64,000 bases of DNA from Petrolisthes cinctipes (Eukaryota; Arthropoda; Malacostraca; Decapoda; Porcellanidae). Location of the stretch: the NCBI GenBank assembly GCA_033782935.1, contig JAWQEG010001311.1, forward strand, positions 228,501 to 292,500, written 5' to 3'. This document shows positions 20,546-32,093 of this stretch, piece by piece. The number at the start of each line of letters is the position of its first letter. Positions within the stretch are counted from its first letter, which is position 1. Made by a program: the position numbers and the translations under genes. The notes below the pieces were generated by a model. It ran no database searches, was not told the DNA's origin, and saw only the letters and a program-made list of their open reading frames with translations.

Positions 20546-21330
20546 TTTCACTCCCTCTACATCTTGTTATGTTGCACAAAGAAACAATCTCTTATTTTTT
20601 CTATAAAACTCTGACTGTATTGGTCTCCGCTGGATGCTGTGCCTGTTGTCCAGTTTATGTTAGGCAAATTAAAATCGCCTATATCTATTTTGTGTTTCGT
20701 TCTTTGTTCACCTATTTCTTGTTGTAGATCCAATAACCTGTTGTTATTCTCAGTGGTGCTATTTGGACTCCTGTATACAGCTGTTAGCAATAAGTCCTCT
20801 GTACCTTTTATATTCACTTTTATATACAGACAATTCTCATTTTACACTTGTATATTGGGTGTGTAATGTAGTGTGTGTAATGAAATTGTGTACAGAAAAC
20901 CCTCATTGTACAGTACACTTGTATATTGGGTGTGTAATGTAATGTGTGTAATGAAACTGTGTACAGAAAACCCTCATTGTACAGTACACTTGTATATTGG
21001 GTGTGTAATATAGTGTACAATAAGTGTATACAGTACATACATTCATTACACACACACTATTTCACATACATAATGCCAGTGTAAAATGAGAATTGCCTGT
21101 ATTCACATAAATCACCACCTTCCTCAATACTATAGGACACCCCATGTTTCACATACATCAACAAACCTCTCCCACAGCTTTCTTCAAATATATTTTTTCC
21201 TAATAATTTGTATCCCTTGATATTAAACTCTACAATACTCTTTTCATATCTATAGTTCTTTGGCTTCACCTCCAGTATTATTATCACATGGGGTTTCACT
21301 CTCATATCTCCTATTCTTACCTCAAGTTGT
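20546..21330 (-). pseudogene. CR1-like LINE copy 1: APE endonuclease, split by a MITE
   Basis: From right to left, VIIILEVKPKN supplies the catalytic Glu region (21305-21240), with ESCGRGLLMYVKHGVSYSI following. After the MITE comes NIKGTEDLLLTAVYRSPNS, then KIDIGDFNLPNINW (20817-20640), the GDFN motif of AP endonucleases. The order E..GDFN..SDH is complete across the pieces, but insertions and frame changes make it non-functional. Confidence 0.87.
20827..21099. mobile_element. MITE, AATTCTCATTTTACACT family, copy 2
   Basis: The ends are CAGACAATTCTCATTTTACA and the inverted CAGGCAATTCTCATTTTACA. TA flanks both ends (20825-20826, 21100-21101), and the interrupted endonuclease frame (LCEY/LYIKVNIK) confirms the target. 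The interior is a ~55-60-bp tandem unit with CTGTGTACAGAAAACCCTC. It is probably a pogo/Tc1-type derivative. Confidence 0.88.
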
Positions 21331-21610
21331 CACATGTAAAAGTATCAACATTACTAAACATCACATGTATCTTATTTTGAGACTTAATCTTTTCTCCATT
21401 CTGCCTCATCTTTACTGGATATTTTCCTCTTGGTTTCTCTTTACACACAGTAGATACCGCTTCCATGGCTTCCCTCTTACCACATCCTTCTCCTCCTCAC
21501 TCTTCTCTTTGGCCTGTTTCCTTAGTTCCTTTTCTTATTCCCGTTCCTCTCTCGTCACATCATGATACACTGACACATTCCTGAATAAAAGTTCCTTAAC
21601 ATTCTTTAGT

Positions 21611-22361
21611 TTATACAAGTTTCTCATGATCCTCATCTTCACTATCAAAACAATTTAGGTTCAGCTCTCCACAAATCTCTTTAAACATTAGTTTATCATG
21701 TCTCATCTTGTCTTCTCTCTCCTCCATGTTAAATCCACTTATCATTTCTTCCGGCATTCTGTGCAGTACTATATTATTCTCTCTGTGTAACATATCCTTC
21801 ACTTGTTCCACTGTCTCCTCTGCAATCACACTTTTGCTTACTTTTGTAGCACTATGTGAGTTGCAAATATTTTGGGTCTCCTCCTTCACAACATCTTTGC
21901 AGGATTATACTAAATCATTCTTCACCTCAATGCAAACTTTCTCCTTAACTTCTTCAAGTAACTTACCTTTTATATCATTAATATCCTTCTGAACCTCTTG
22001 AAACTTATCCAACTTTCCTAGTTCCAACACTTTTTGTACTTCCAATTTCTCTTTCACTTCATCCATTTCTGTGCTAATTCTGCCCTTTACTACTGCTATC
22101 TCATTCTCAAAAACAAGAAGCTTGGCAGTTGTCTCCTTTTCAAGGTTTTTCATCTTTGTTTCCACTACATCTTGTCTCTTTTCCAGCTTTGTAAATGTGA
22201 CTCAGGACCTTGACAGCAACATTATCACACTTATTGTAATACCAGTGTAGTTTACTAGCATCACTCCTGTTTAAAAATTTATATATACAGTAGTTCCCTT
22301 GATACTCCTTCACACTTAATATGATGCCAGAATTCACAAAGACCACACCAAAATGCAGCAT
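21611..22361 (-). pseudogene. LINE ORF1-like coiled-coil protein fragments
   Basis: Three minus-strand frames (22361-22140, 22165-21905, 21889-21611) encode charged, heptad-rich peptides: ETKMKNLEKETTAKLLVFEN, EVKEKLEVQKVLELGKLDKF, VEQVKDMLHRENNIVLHRMP. The last resembles the NVVIHRLPE-type core of LINE ORF1 RNA-binding domains. They lie upstream of the endonuclease of CR1-like copy 1, so they most likely belong to its ORF1. Stops and frame changes break the chain. Between 21330 and 21600 the frame is too degraded to call. Confidence 0.65.
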
Positions 22362-22616
22362 CAGAGTTGTTGCAGTCTGGACAAACCTTGAGCTTCCTCC
22401 TCTACTTGTTTACATCTGTTATCCCCTTCCTCCATCCTGGGATGGTAACTTCTTCCTTTGTTTTAGTCCACTTCTTGTTGCTGTAGACACTTTTTTCTCC
22501 AGAGTCAGTCTTATACTTCTTAGGTTCTTATATTTGCTTTATACAACTTACCACCATTCAACTATATTTCAAACTCATTAATAATTGAAACAAAGATAGA
22601 GCCAACCAATTCATAT

Positions 22617-22935
22617 CCTTACCTAACCTGACCTGACCTGACCTAACCTGACCTTACCTAACCTGACCTAACCTGACCTGACCTTACCTGACCTAACCTG
22701 ACCTGACCTAACCTGACCTGACCTGACCTGACCTAACCTAACCAAACCTGACCTGACCTAATCTGACCTGACCTGACCTAACCTAACCTAACCTAACCTA
22801 ACCTAACCTGGGCAAACTACCGGGACCTACCATGGGCAAACTACTGGGAAATAACCGCGGTAAAGTACAGGAAATGACCGGGGCAAAATTTTGGGACCTA
22901 GCCGGATCTGGCAACACTGCTACAAAACATTAATT
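22617..22935 (-). repeat. Interspersed repeat copy with TTAGG/TCAGG pentamer array
   Basis: Positions 22617-22811 are almost pure ACCTA and ACCTG pentamers (TTAGG and TCAGG on the other strand), including about six CCTAA units in a row at 22783-22810. The rest (GGGCAAACTACCGGGACCTA, AAATAACCGCGG, GGATCTGGCAACACTGC) is the inverse of 14626-14760. The stretch 22362-22616 has no coding signal. Confidence 0.8.
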
Positions 22936-23165
22936 CTTTCAATAGATACCGTACCCATTATTTTATTGGTTTTCTCTCTCTCTCTCTCTCTCTCTCAATA
23001 TTTTTTTGTTATGTAAATCAGTGAAAATTGACTATATGTATGTATGTATATGTTATTATTATTATTATTATTTTAATCTATTCTATTACTGTTTTTTAAT
23101 ACAAAGTTTTTACCTTTTTTTTCTCGCTAATTTATAACATTCTAAGACACTTTTCTTCAATGGTA

Positions 23166-23213
<48 letters not shown>

Positions 23214-23214
23214 G

Positions 23215-23262
<48 letters not shown>

Positions 23263-23345
23263 TAAACCTAACCTAACCTAATGTAATGTCAACAGAATTG
23301 GTCAGGTGCTAACCAGGTCATGGAAGAAGATAATGAAAGGTAATA

Positions 23346-23379
<34 letters not shown>

Positions 23380-25250
23380 GGTAAAAGTATAGAAGTAACT
23401 CATTCACTATATTGTATATTTTAGTATCATTAACCACTATTTTGGACCATTCTAACACACTTTTCATCTATGGTGTTTCTCTGGGAGATGCCCCGTTTTA
23501 GAGATGTTCCCCATTTTACAAACATATTTTGGAAATTAATCTGACCTAACCTGACCTAGCCAGTAAATATTGAAAGAATTACCGTTATTGCATATGGGTT
23601 TTCTACCTTCATTACCCACTTATTTAGACAATTTTAAGACTATTTTCTTCTATGGCATTTCCTCCACAAATGCCCCATTTCCAAGATAGGGCATATTCAG
23701 ATGGGGTATTTTGACATTAGCCTGGCCTAACCTAACCTAACCTAACCTAACCACATCAGACTACTGGGACCTAACCTGGGCAAACTACCGGGACCTAACC
23801 GTGGTAAAGTACAGGAAATGACCGGGGAAAAAAGTCTGAGGAAGTCTACTTACGTTACAACACATTTTCTGTGTTTACTACTGTCACCTGAAAAACTATG
23901 ATTCTGTTTTTTTTTTTTGGTGATAAACTATGATTTATATTTTATTTTTTTTATGATAAACTGTATCGTTTTATATATATTTTTTTTTTGTGATAAACTG
24001 TTTCTTTCTTTCTTTCTTTTTGTGATAAACTGGGGGTTTTTTTTTGTGTGATACTGTTTATTATTTCTTATGGTAATAAACTATACTTCTTTTTTCTTTT
24101 GGTGATAAACTATGCTTTTTTATTTTTTTTTGTGATAAGCTATACTTCTTTTTTTATATATATATATATATAAACTCTGCTTGTGTGTGTGTTTTTTTTT
24201 TTTTTTTTTTTTTTTGTGATAAACTATGGTGCTTTTTTTTGTGATAAACGATGCTTCTTTTTTTGGTGATAAACGATGCCTATTATTATTATTTTTTTTT
24301 TTTGTGATAAACTATGCTTCTTCTTTTTCCTTTTGGTGATAAATTATGTTTCTTTCTTTTTTTATATAAACTATGCTTCTTTTTTCTTCTTTTTTGGTGA
24401 TGAACTGTTTCTTTTTTTGTGTGCGATAAACTATGCTTTTTTTTTGTGTTAAACTATGCTTCTTCTTTTTTGGTGATAAACTATGCTTTTTTGTGTGTGT
24501 GTGATAAACTATACTTTTTTTGTGTGTGTGTGATAAACTAGGCTTATAATTATTGTTATTATTATTATTAATTTTTTTTTAACTATGCTTTTTTTTTGTG
24601 TGTGATAAACTAGGCTTATTATTATTATTATTTTTTTTTTTTGTGATAAACTATCCTTTTCATTTGTGTGTGTGATAACCTATGCTTATTATTATTATCA
24701 TTATTATTATAATTTTTTTTTTTGTGATTAACTTTTTTGTGTGTGATAAACTATGCTTCTTTTTTTTTATATTTATTTATTATTTTTTTTTTTTTGGGGG
24801 GGGGTTAGTCACTTAAAAGCCGGCACCTGATTGGCTGAACAACACAGGGCGCCCTAACTACATTTTTTCTAATGATTTCATACATTATTTTTTTAAATGC
24901 ATAAACATACATAAATATGATAATTGAGGGTAATAGATATTTTATTTAATAGTATTTTCTTAACATATTTATTTTCTGTTTATTTATCAGTATTTTCTTA
25001 ACATATTTCTTTTCTGTGTATTTAATATTACTTTTTATATATATTTCTTTTCTGTTTATATAATAATACTTTCTTAACATATTTATTTTCTGTTTATATA
25101 ATAATGCTTTCTTAATATATATATTTTTTGTTTATATAATAATTTTTTAACAATTTTTTCTGTTTATATAATAGTACTTTCATAACATGTTTATATAATA
25201 ATATTTTCATAACATATTTCTTTTTTGTTTATTTGATAGTACCCCCAACA
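22936..25250. repeat. AT-rich tandem repeat region
   Basis: Contains (TC)n at 22975-22997, (ATT)n at 23168-23260 and 23345-23378, and a third copy of the 14626-type repeat at 23530-23845 (reverse strand) with CCTAA units. From about 23890 to 24770 there is a degenerate minisatellite of TTTTTTTGTGATAAACTATG plus CTTC. From about 24945 to 25240 a ~40-bp unit (TTCTTAACATATTTCTTTTC plus TGTTTATATAATAATAC) repeats about eight times. No gene is visible in these 2.3 kb. Confidence 0.85.
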
Positions 25251-25259
25251 TTTTTTTTT

Positions 25260-25440
25260 CAGATTCTGTAAAAATGTAGGGCGATTATCCTATAGTTGGC
25301 AACACTGATATTCTGCCGCGAGGTTGAAATCTCCAAAATGTAGGGCGATTATCCTGTAGTTGGCAACACTGTGGTATCCAGCCCTAGATCAGTGTTGCCA
25401 GTGTCCAATGTTGCCAGCTGAGAGGGATTGCCACCTGACC
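25260..25440. repeat. Short direct repeat with TTGGCAACACTG words
   Basis: ATGTAGGGCGATTATCCT and TAGTTGGCAACACTG appear twice (about 25273 and 25338), and inverted AGTGTTGCCA twice more (25388-25425). The same word recurs at the ends or inside repeats at 1470-1765, 13670-13990, 14627 and 22905. Confidence 0.7.
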
Positions 25441-25470
25441 ATCTAGGTGAGTGACTGTGTTTGGGTTTAA

Positions 25471-25503
<33 letters not shown>

Positions 25504-25519
25504 CAGTACATAATATGTT

Positions 25520-25885
25520 CTTACCTATTTGTATCTTTACAGGATTGAGTCAAGCTCGTAATGTCCCGTATTTTAAATCACAATTATCATATTTTTCTTT
25601 AAAGTTATGTATGTTTTTGACACACACCACTTCTTCTGGTAATTTGTTCCATTCGTCTATTACTCTATTTGGAAAGCTATATTTCTGTACATCTTAATCT
25701 CCTCTTCTTTTAATTAATTTCTTACTGTGTCCTCTCATTGTAGGTATTCCTTGTTGACATAAGTTATATATATATCTATCTTTTCTTTTTCTGTGACACA
25801 TTTGTAAACCATAATCATATCACCTCTCTTTCATCTTTCTTCTAGTTTAGGTAATTTTAGTTTCGCTAGTCTTTCTTCATAGTGT
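25520..25885 (-). pseudogene. CR1-like LINE 3' fragment (C-terminal tail)
   Basis: The minus strand reads YEERLAKLKLPKLEER, then IMVYKCVTEKEKIDIYI, and further on KYSFPNRVIDEWNKLPEEVV and a KEKYD stretch, with stops and frame slips between. This matches the C-terminal pattern of the CR1-like copy at 14925-15573 (YEERLKTFNLPTLSYRR; VIDMWNSLPEWV) but is a different, more decayed copy. The upstream part is lost in the adjacent minisatellite. Confidence 0.75.
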
Positions 25886-26085
25886 GTGTGTACAGTACAT
25901 AATAGTATGTGTGTGTGTGTGTGTGTGTACAGTACATAATATTGTGTGTGTGTGTGTGTGTGTGTACAGTACATAATATGTGTGTGTGTGTACAGTACAT
26001 AATATTGTGTGTGTGTGTGTGTGTACAGTACATAATATTGTGTGTGTGTGTGTGTGTGTGTACAGTACATAATATTGCGTGTGTG
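25885..26085 (+). repeat. GTGTGTACAGTACATAATATT minisatellite
   Basis: About seven copies of (GT)n followed by ACAGTACATAATATT, in units of about 25-35 bp. A single copy of the same unit lies at 25470-25516, before the LINE fragment. Confidence 0.9.
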
Positions 26086-27803
26086 TGTAACACCCCTATT
26101 TTATATGTATTATTATTTGGGATATTTACGGGTGTTGTATATTTATATGTATTAGAATAGGTTTTTAGTGTAGAATTGTAGGGAGTAGCCAGGCGGTGAT
26201 TTAAGAAAGGAATGTAAAATAATTTAATGGAGACAGGGAATAACCTGCATTTCTAATTATAATATATAATAACGAAGCTAACATTCCTATACTGTTACCG
26301 GCATTTAATTGTAACTTGCTTAGAAAATTAATTAGATTAGTTAGGGCCTACAGTCGGGACAGTACATTTTCTTGTTGGCGGAACAATACAGGCCTTGAAT
26401 ATGTAAATAACAGTAGTGTAAAACTTTACACAAGGGAGAAAGCAATATATTTGAGCTCACTTATATGTTTAAATTAGGTTATGTAATTATATACACCAGT
26501 AAGGGTAGAACTGATGGATTTGCCAGAAATTAAGATGAGTTGGTCACTACTTTGCTTAAGAGAGTGAGAGTGGGGGAGATGGCGAGGCGGTACCCTGAGT
26601 TGCTACTACCTCATTCTGATCTCGTCTCTGCTGGTGGCAGGTAAGAGTTCCAACTCTCTCTCTCTCATCATAAATATAGTATTGTGAATATAGTGTGGTG
26701 AATCTACTAAGTCCCGTGATGGGATATAACTAACTAAGGAATATTGTGTGGTCACATTCAGGCATAGTAAGTAAAGTATGTTTTTTTTCTCATGCTCATT
26801 CTGATCTCGTCTCTGCTGGTGGCAGCCATTAAATAGCATTCTCCCTTGGTGTTTAGTGAACCACGTGGTACTAAGAAAATTAACTACATTTGCTGGCAAT
26901 TTTATAGTTTCATTTATAATATTGAGATTAGGATGTTATTTTTTTTTGGTATTAACTATATTTCGGCCTTATTGTGCAAAATTTATTATTAGGAATTATT
27001 TGAAATATTGTGGGAGGGGGGACACTTCATGTAATATTTTTTTTTATATGTACTTAGATCTGTCACTAGCGAGGCACGGAATTATTCCTGTCCTAGTAGA
27101 CAGAAAAGGGAGTAGGAACTGTATTAAGGGAGGGGGGATATTTCATAGTAATAATTGTTTTTGTTTTGGATTTATGTGTTAGCTCTGTCAACTGGCGAGA
27201 CCCGGAATTATTCCTATCCTAGTTGACAGAAAAGGGAGTAGGTAATATTAGCAAAGGGGGGGGGACAGAAATTATTATTATAGGGAACTTGTTGTACTTG
27301 TAACAAATAGGTGAATATAATAAACGGGTTTATAATTGTCTGAGTATTTCCGTCACCGATATAACAAATAGACTGTGTACCTATATAGAGATTAGTTCTC
27401 CTTTCACAACACTGATCGTACCCCCGTTAAAATTGTAGTCTGGGTTGCTTACTCGCGAGCCTTCTTAACGTAACGTTACGCTACCCTTCCGGTGTGTGCT
27501 CACTTGGTTCCTCTGATCGACTTTGGTCTGGTGGTGGCAGCGTTTCCCCAGTACTGTAGAGGAGCTGGACTTGTCCTTTGTATGATTTATTTTTGGTATT
27601 CGCAAGGCAAGTCCTGTTCCTCATCGGTATCTTGTTTTTTTTTCCAGACCAGGTTGATACAGCTATAGGATAGAGTGTAGCATACACTGGTTGTTTTTTT
27701 TTGTTTTGTTAAAGGCAGTAGATTTTTGTTTCCCTCCACAAGTAGAGTAAAAAAAGAGTAAAATCAAAGAATAACGTAAGGGGACAAAAATAGAGCTTTT
27801 ACA
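26086..27803 (+). mobile_element. Complete 5' LTR of the Ty3/gypsy family (1718 bp)
   Basis: It begins TGTAACACCCC and ends TTTTACA, the usual TG...CA ends. The 3' end is confirmed by the independent copy ending at 885. The LTR contains a repeated phrase (CTCATTCTGATCTCGTCTCT at 26612 and 26798), (G)n tracts near 27013 and 27130-27265, and two GACAGAAAAGGGAGTAGG elements. The 3' third is present at 1-885, inverted at 43202-44537 and partly at 53163-53395. The 5' end lies directly in a GT-rich minisatellite, so no target duplication can be read. Confidence 0.85.
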
Positions 27804-27824
27804 CTGGTGGCAGCTAAGGTGGGA
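27804..27824 (+). promoter_or_regulatory. Putative primer-binding site after the LTR
   Basis: CTGGTGGCAGCTAAGGTGGG directly follows the LTR end, where the tRNA primer-binding site of an LTR retrotransposon lies. I did not identify the tRNA. At the block junctions 35104 and 42397 the same site reads CTGGTGCCAGCTAAGG after pol sequence, with no LTR. Confidence 0.55.
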
Positions 27825-27861
27825 TAAATCAGACCCGGAAAAATTGTTTTAGCGGAGATCC

Positions 27862-28399
27862 ATGGAATTGGGTCGAATGTTTAAAGTAGCAATAGTAGGA
27901 CACAGTCAAGTTCCTCGAGAACTGACGGTTGACGGTGCTCAGGTAGTTGTTTATCGATCACCCGGTGCCTGTGCCCAATCATTTTATAGTGATGAGAGAC
28001 TGCAAAGTGTGAGTAGGTGGAGGCATGATCTCACTATATTGTGGTTGGGAAGTAACGATATTAAGGAAGAAACTCAACCGCGGGTATTGGTTAATGAAAT
28101 ATTAGAAATAGCAAAATTTATTGAAAAGGAATGTGGCTCAAGTTATAATTGTAGAAATAGAAAATAGGATTTATCCAGGAGGTAGGCCAATTCCCAGTGA
28201 GAGATATAGAAAAATACAAAAATCGGTGAATAAGATAGTGGGCAATAGTAGAACATTCAATTATATCAATTTTAACAGTAAAGAAATAGGGGAACATTTA
28301 GCACAGGACGGGGTACATTTTGATAGAGAGGGACAAAGGAAAATACAAAGAAAATTGAAAGAAGTAATAGGTCACTGGGAGGAAAGATTAAGGAAGTAA
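27862..28399 (+). pseudogene. SGNH-hydrolase-like ORF, copy A (frameshifted)
   Basis: Same ORF as 42464-42988 but with AA missing after GGAATGTGGCTCA (about 28141), which shifts the frame. Residues up to KECGS are read in frame 1 (27862-28167); the remainder (VIIVEIENRIYPGG onward) is in the frame of 28121-28399. The serine, glycine, asparagine and histidine motif blocks are all still present on either side. Copy A has ATG at 27862; B and C have GTG there, so the shared ATG fifteen bases later is the safer start. The same deletion is in copy B. Confidence 0.75.
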
Positions 28400-28480
28400 A
28401 GTAACGAATAAAGTAACGTAAATTGGGAAATTAAAGTAAAAAGGGGGGAGTAGATAAAAATTAAAACTATTACAAGGAAA

Positions 28481-29609
28481 ATGATAACACGTGGTGCCAT
28501 TAGAGCAGAAATCATGGCAGAAGCATTAGAAGTGCAGAGTGAAGGGGCGGTTGGTGGTGTAGGAGCAATCGAAAAAACAAGGGATCAGGAGATAAATAGC
28601 GAAGTAAGATTCGAACTGAGGGAGTTGAGGTTAATGGCGGAACAAGTGGCTGTAATAGCAAAGAAAGTACAGGAGTTACAGGGGTTAGATAACTTAAAAG
28701 ACGTGACAGAGCAAATTAGTAACTTAACGGAGAGAGTGGGTGAGTTGGAAAGGCCGGAAGAGAGACAATTTGTCCCTCTTATTGAGCGGGAATTAACACC
28801 TCCATTCTCACCATCTTTGATGGATAAATACTCAGTTTTTTCAGCCAACAACCGAAAATTACCATCTGCCACCCGTAACTTTTTGCCCAAATATAACCCC
28901 TGTAGTACACCCTCCATTATCAACCGTAACTAATAATCAAAATGTATCAAACCTGGCAAGGAACATTACTCCACCATTAGTTAAACCCCGTGATATAACT
29001 AAACTAGAACTGGATACATTGCAAAGCTTGGATTCCTCGGCTCGTTTACAAATGTTCTTTGAGGCAGTTGAAAGGTGCACAGAAGATTCTTGTACTCGTG
29101 TGGAAGTGGCGAAATCCCGAGTAGACAATGATTTAGCAGTCCTAATACATACTGCCCAGAAAAGGGGAGAAATATTTACATGGCGTGATTTGAGAACTTA
29201 TTTTACGAGAGAATTTAAAGTGGAATTAAATTTTGATCAAGCTTGGAGACAATGTGATAAATTTCAATATGATTGGATAGAAAATCCGCAAACCTTTGCC
29301 CATCAATATAAGTGCCATTATGCAGCAATACAGGGTAGATTTCAAGGTCAACAGTTACCAGAAAGGGATAGAATGATAAAACGAAAGTTGTTGCAAGGTT
29401 TTCCTCGAAATAATAGGGATAGGCTAGAATCTTTCATGGATGATCATATTCCACTAAAGGATTTCCTTGAAAGAGTAGAAAATGAAAGAATGTTAATGAT
29501 GCAAAAACGAGAGCCAATTGAGATATTGCCACAGGCAGAAAGGCAAATGGCAAATGAGCCTAACCAAGATAAAGAAAAAGGTGCAGTAGAAATGGAAGTA
29601 GTACAATTA
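28481..29609 (+). pseudogene. gag: gag of gypsy copy A, rearranged and interrupted
   Basis: The N-terminal frame starts MITRGAIRAEIMAEALEVQ and has a heptad-like stretch ELRLMAEQVAVIAKKVQELQ (residues about 45-70). A small deletion and inserted bases after PPFSPSLM destroy the frame compared with the minus-strand copy at 48343-49690. The main capsid-like frame resumes at about 28940 and is labelled by LDSSARLQMFFEAVERC, TAQKRGEIFTWRDLRTYF, FQYDWIENPQTFAHQYKCH and RKLLQGFPRNNRDRLESF. It ends QLG where a pogo-type transposon inserted at 29608. Function if intact: assembly of the retrotransposon particle. The zinc-knuckle portion continues after the transposon at 32094. Confidence 0.85.
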
Positions 29610-32091
29610 GGGTAGAGTGGGGTAGGAAGCCCCCCTTAAGGAAAAATGCCTGTTGTGTCTACAATACTGCAGTTATTAATCTGACACATATACAGCTAGA
29701 AAGCCTGGTTAATGTACTACTATTGGTGAACCTCATGTTTCTCTGCTAAGTTTTCGTAATAGTGAAAATGTGATTTAAAAAAAAATACAAGAAATGGGCC
29801 TCTTACCCCATGCCTGGGGTAAGAAGCCTAGTGGATGGGCCTTTTGCCCCACATTATTATTTTTTTTTTCATCAATGAAACAACATTTTTAATAGAAATT
29901 AATGCATTAATTTTAATGCTGCATAAAAAATATATATAATTTGTAAACAAACTATATAAAAATAACCTTTTACACATTTCTCTTTGAAACTTAAAGTAAA
30001 TTTTTGGTGTTTTTAAAGCTTTCTTAGTAGTTCCTTTCCCCTGGACCATAAGAATGATTGTATGCAGAATACTGTAAGCAGAACAACATGCAAACTAAAA
30101 AGGTACTGTAGCTAAACAAAACAAAAATATATAATTTGAGGATTACTGCTCCTTAAAATGCTTGTTCTGTCTTCTGCAACTACAGATTAGAACTTATAAA
30201 ACCAAAAATGAATATCATATGAATCTGTGTAATGAATAGGACTCTTTAGTCTTCATCAGAATCACAATTGTGACATATATACCAGTCAAATCCAGGTGTG
30301 CACTCTTCATGTGACCATTTTTTGCACGATGTGCACTGCACCCATTTTTCAGAAGGTCTGCTGCTAGCAAAAGATGACCCACACACAAGACACGGCCATT
30401 CCTCATCATCAGATGATAGTGGGGAAGGGATCTTCTTGCCTTTCATTGATACTTTCTTTTTTCTTGAAACAGATGTAGATTTGTTCTTTTCAAGCAGCTG
30501 CTTTTTGTAGGGTGATGATGTTATGACTTCAGATTTTTGTGCTTTCCTTTTTCTAGCTCGTTTCCCAGCTGTTTTAGGGGGGCTACAGAGATTTGTAAGA
30601 ACACTCTTTGCTTGAACACCTGTGGATGTTCCAGGCTGTGGGTCCTCTGATTGAAGAACGGTAGGATCTTGAACCGATGGACCGCTTGTGTTAGTGTCAG
30701 CATCTGATTCCTGACTCTCATTTGGATTGTCACTCTTTCCAGTAGAAGCAGGACAGGCTTGTGGGTTCATGGTAGGGCTTGTGGCATTAACTGACTCCTC
30801 CTCCGTTAGTTGTGCTGCTATGAAGTCCTCATCTGTAAATATATCATCATTGAATGGCCATATTCCAGTTGCTCTAAAGCCATTTATGGCTTTATCAATA
30901 GTGGCTGTTTTCGTGAAAGCAGTGGCACATAATTCTGCCACATTATACTGTGTGACGCGTTTTCCTGCATTCACAAGCATCCAGTTATCTACTGCTCTAT
31001 TGTAGGAAGCCTTCAATGATTTGAAATACGCTACATCCAGAGGTTGCAGTTTGTGGGTACAGTGTGGAGGCAAAGTTATCAAAATGATGCCATTTTCTCT
31101 TACAAAGTCAACAGCAGCGAGAGTCTTGTGACTGTGGTGGCCATCTAGAATTATAATGTGCTTTTCCTCCTGGGTTGGCTTTGCAAGAGTAGCAAAGTGA
31201 CGTAACCAGGTTAAGAAACAATCAGCATCTGACCATTCATTTCCGGTGCATTTTAAATTGATCCAGGTGGGCTGCCAGTCATAAGAAGTGGAGTTGTCCT
31301 CTTTCGAGCGAATATGAACACTGGGGGAAGATATGTCCCAGCTGCATTCATAGCAAAAAGAACGGATGTAGTCTGTCCTCGTTCTCCACTAGTTATACGT
31401 CCAACTGATTTTGCTCCTTTAGTTGCCACAATATTAACAGGTTTCTGCACTGTTGTTATGCCTGTCTCATCCATATTCCAGACATGTCGTGGGCTGTAGT
31501 TGCCTTCAGATAATACTTCACGGTACATTTAAAAAAAAAATTTCTACCTGAGGACGGTTGAATCCTACAACTCTTGACATACTTGTGGCCTCTGGTTTCC
31601 GTACTGATAACTGATAAGACAGAAAGAAAAATTCAAAATGTAAACACCAAATACAAAGAACAAGATGGGGTAAAAAGCCTCCCTAGTAGGCAACTTGCCC
31701 CACAGCAGGGTAGGCTTTTTACCCCCAGTCGCCATGTTGAAATAAACAAACCCTCACTCTTCCACAGCAGTATTTTTATGACTGAACTACACTGCATGGC
31801 AATTCTAAGTTTTTATGCCAACTAACTATAGCTATGTTACTCACTTTGCACACAAAACATTTGCAAAAACTATCACTGATTTAAGATTACACTTACATGA
31901 AATGTGGCCAGATGAAGAAAACACGTGTTGCCTTCTTCCCCTCTCTCCTTCCTCTGAGGTATTAGTGCAGCAAACTGCACACAGAGGGCACTGATACACC
32001 AATCAGCTGATTTGAGTACTCACGCCAGTAATAAGCAAGAAACATGGGGGAGGCCTTTTACCTCACAGGGGCCTTTTACCCCACCTTACCC
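29610..32091 (-). mobile_element. pogo-type DNA transposon in gag, copy A (2482 bp)
   Basis: TA flanks both ends (29608-29609, 32092-32093), and the minus-strand gag at about 48810 preserves the empty site CAATTAGGTAAGATGG. The ends read GGGTAGAGTGGGGTAGGAAG and, inverted, GGGTAAGGTGGGGTAAAAGG, imperfect over about 24 bp. Related GGGGTAAAAAGCC words recur inside (about 29812, 31665, 31715). The element carries a transposase on the minus strand. Non-coding parts are 29650-30240 (3' flank, AT-rich) and 31640-32060 (5' flank with a possible short intron ending TTTCTTTCTGTCTTATCAG). Confidence 0.92.
30246..31620 (-). pseudogene. pogo/jerky-type DDE transposase with C-terminal PHD finger, copy A
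   Basis: On the minus strand, [16 protein letters not shown] precedes YSPRHVWNMDETGITTVQKP (first catalytic Asp), RGQTTSVLFAMNAAGTYLPP and GSPPGS. In a shifted frame follow LKCTGNEWSDADCFLTWLRH, IIILDGHHSHKTLA (second Asp) and HCTHKLQPLDVAYF (third Asp). The tail is Ser/Lys-rich (KRARKRKAQKS) and ends in a Cys4-His-Cys3 PHD-like finger: WPCLVCGSSF, KWVQCTSCKKWSHEEC, WYICHNC. Breaks: a frame change at an A10 run near 31535 and another near 31258. The N-terminal DNA-binding HTH is not recognisable, so this copy is probably inactive. Confidence 0.88.
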
Positions 32092-32093
32092 TA

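Noticed and set aside
26606..26899. Minus-strand frame in the LTR
   Set aside because: Lies wholly in the LTR, without family resemblance; the repeated RDEIRMR end comes from the LTR's internal direct repeat.
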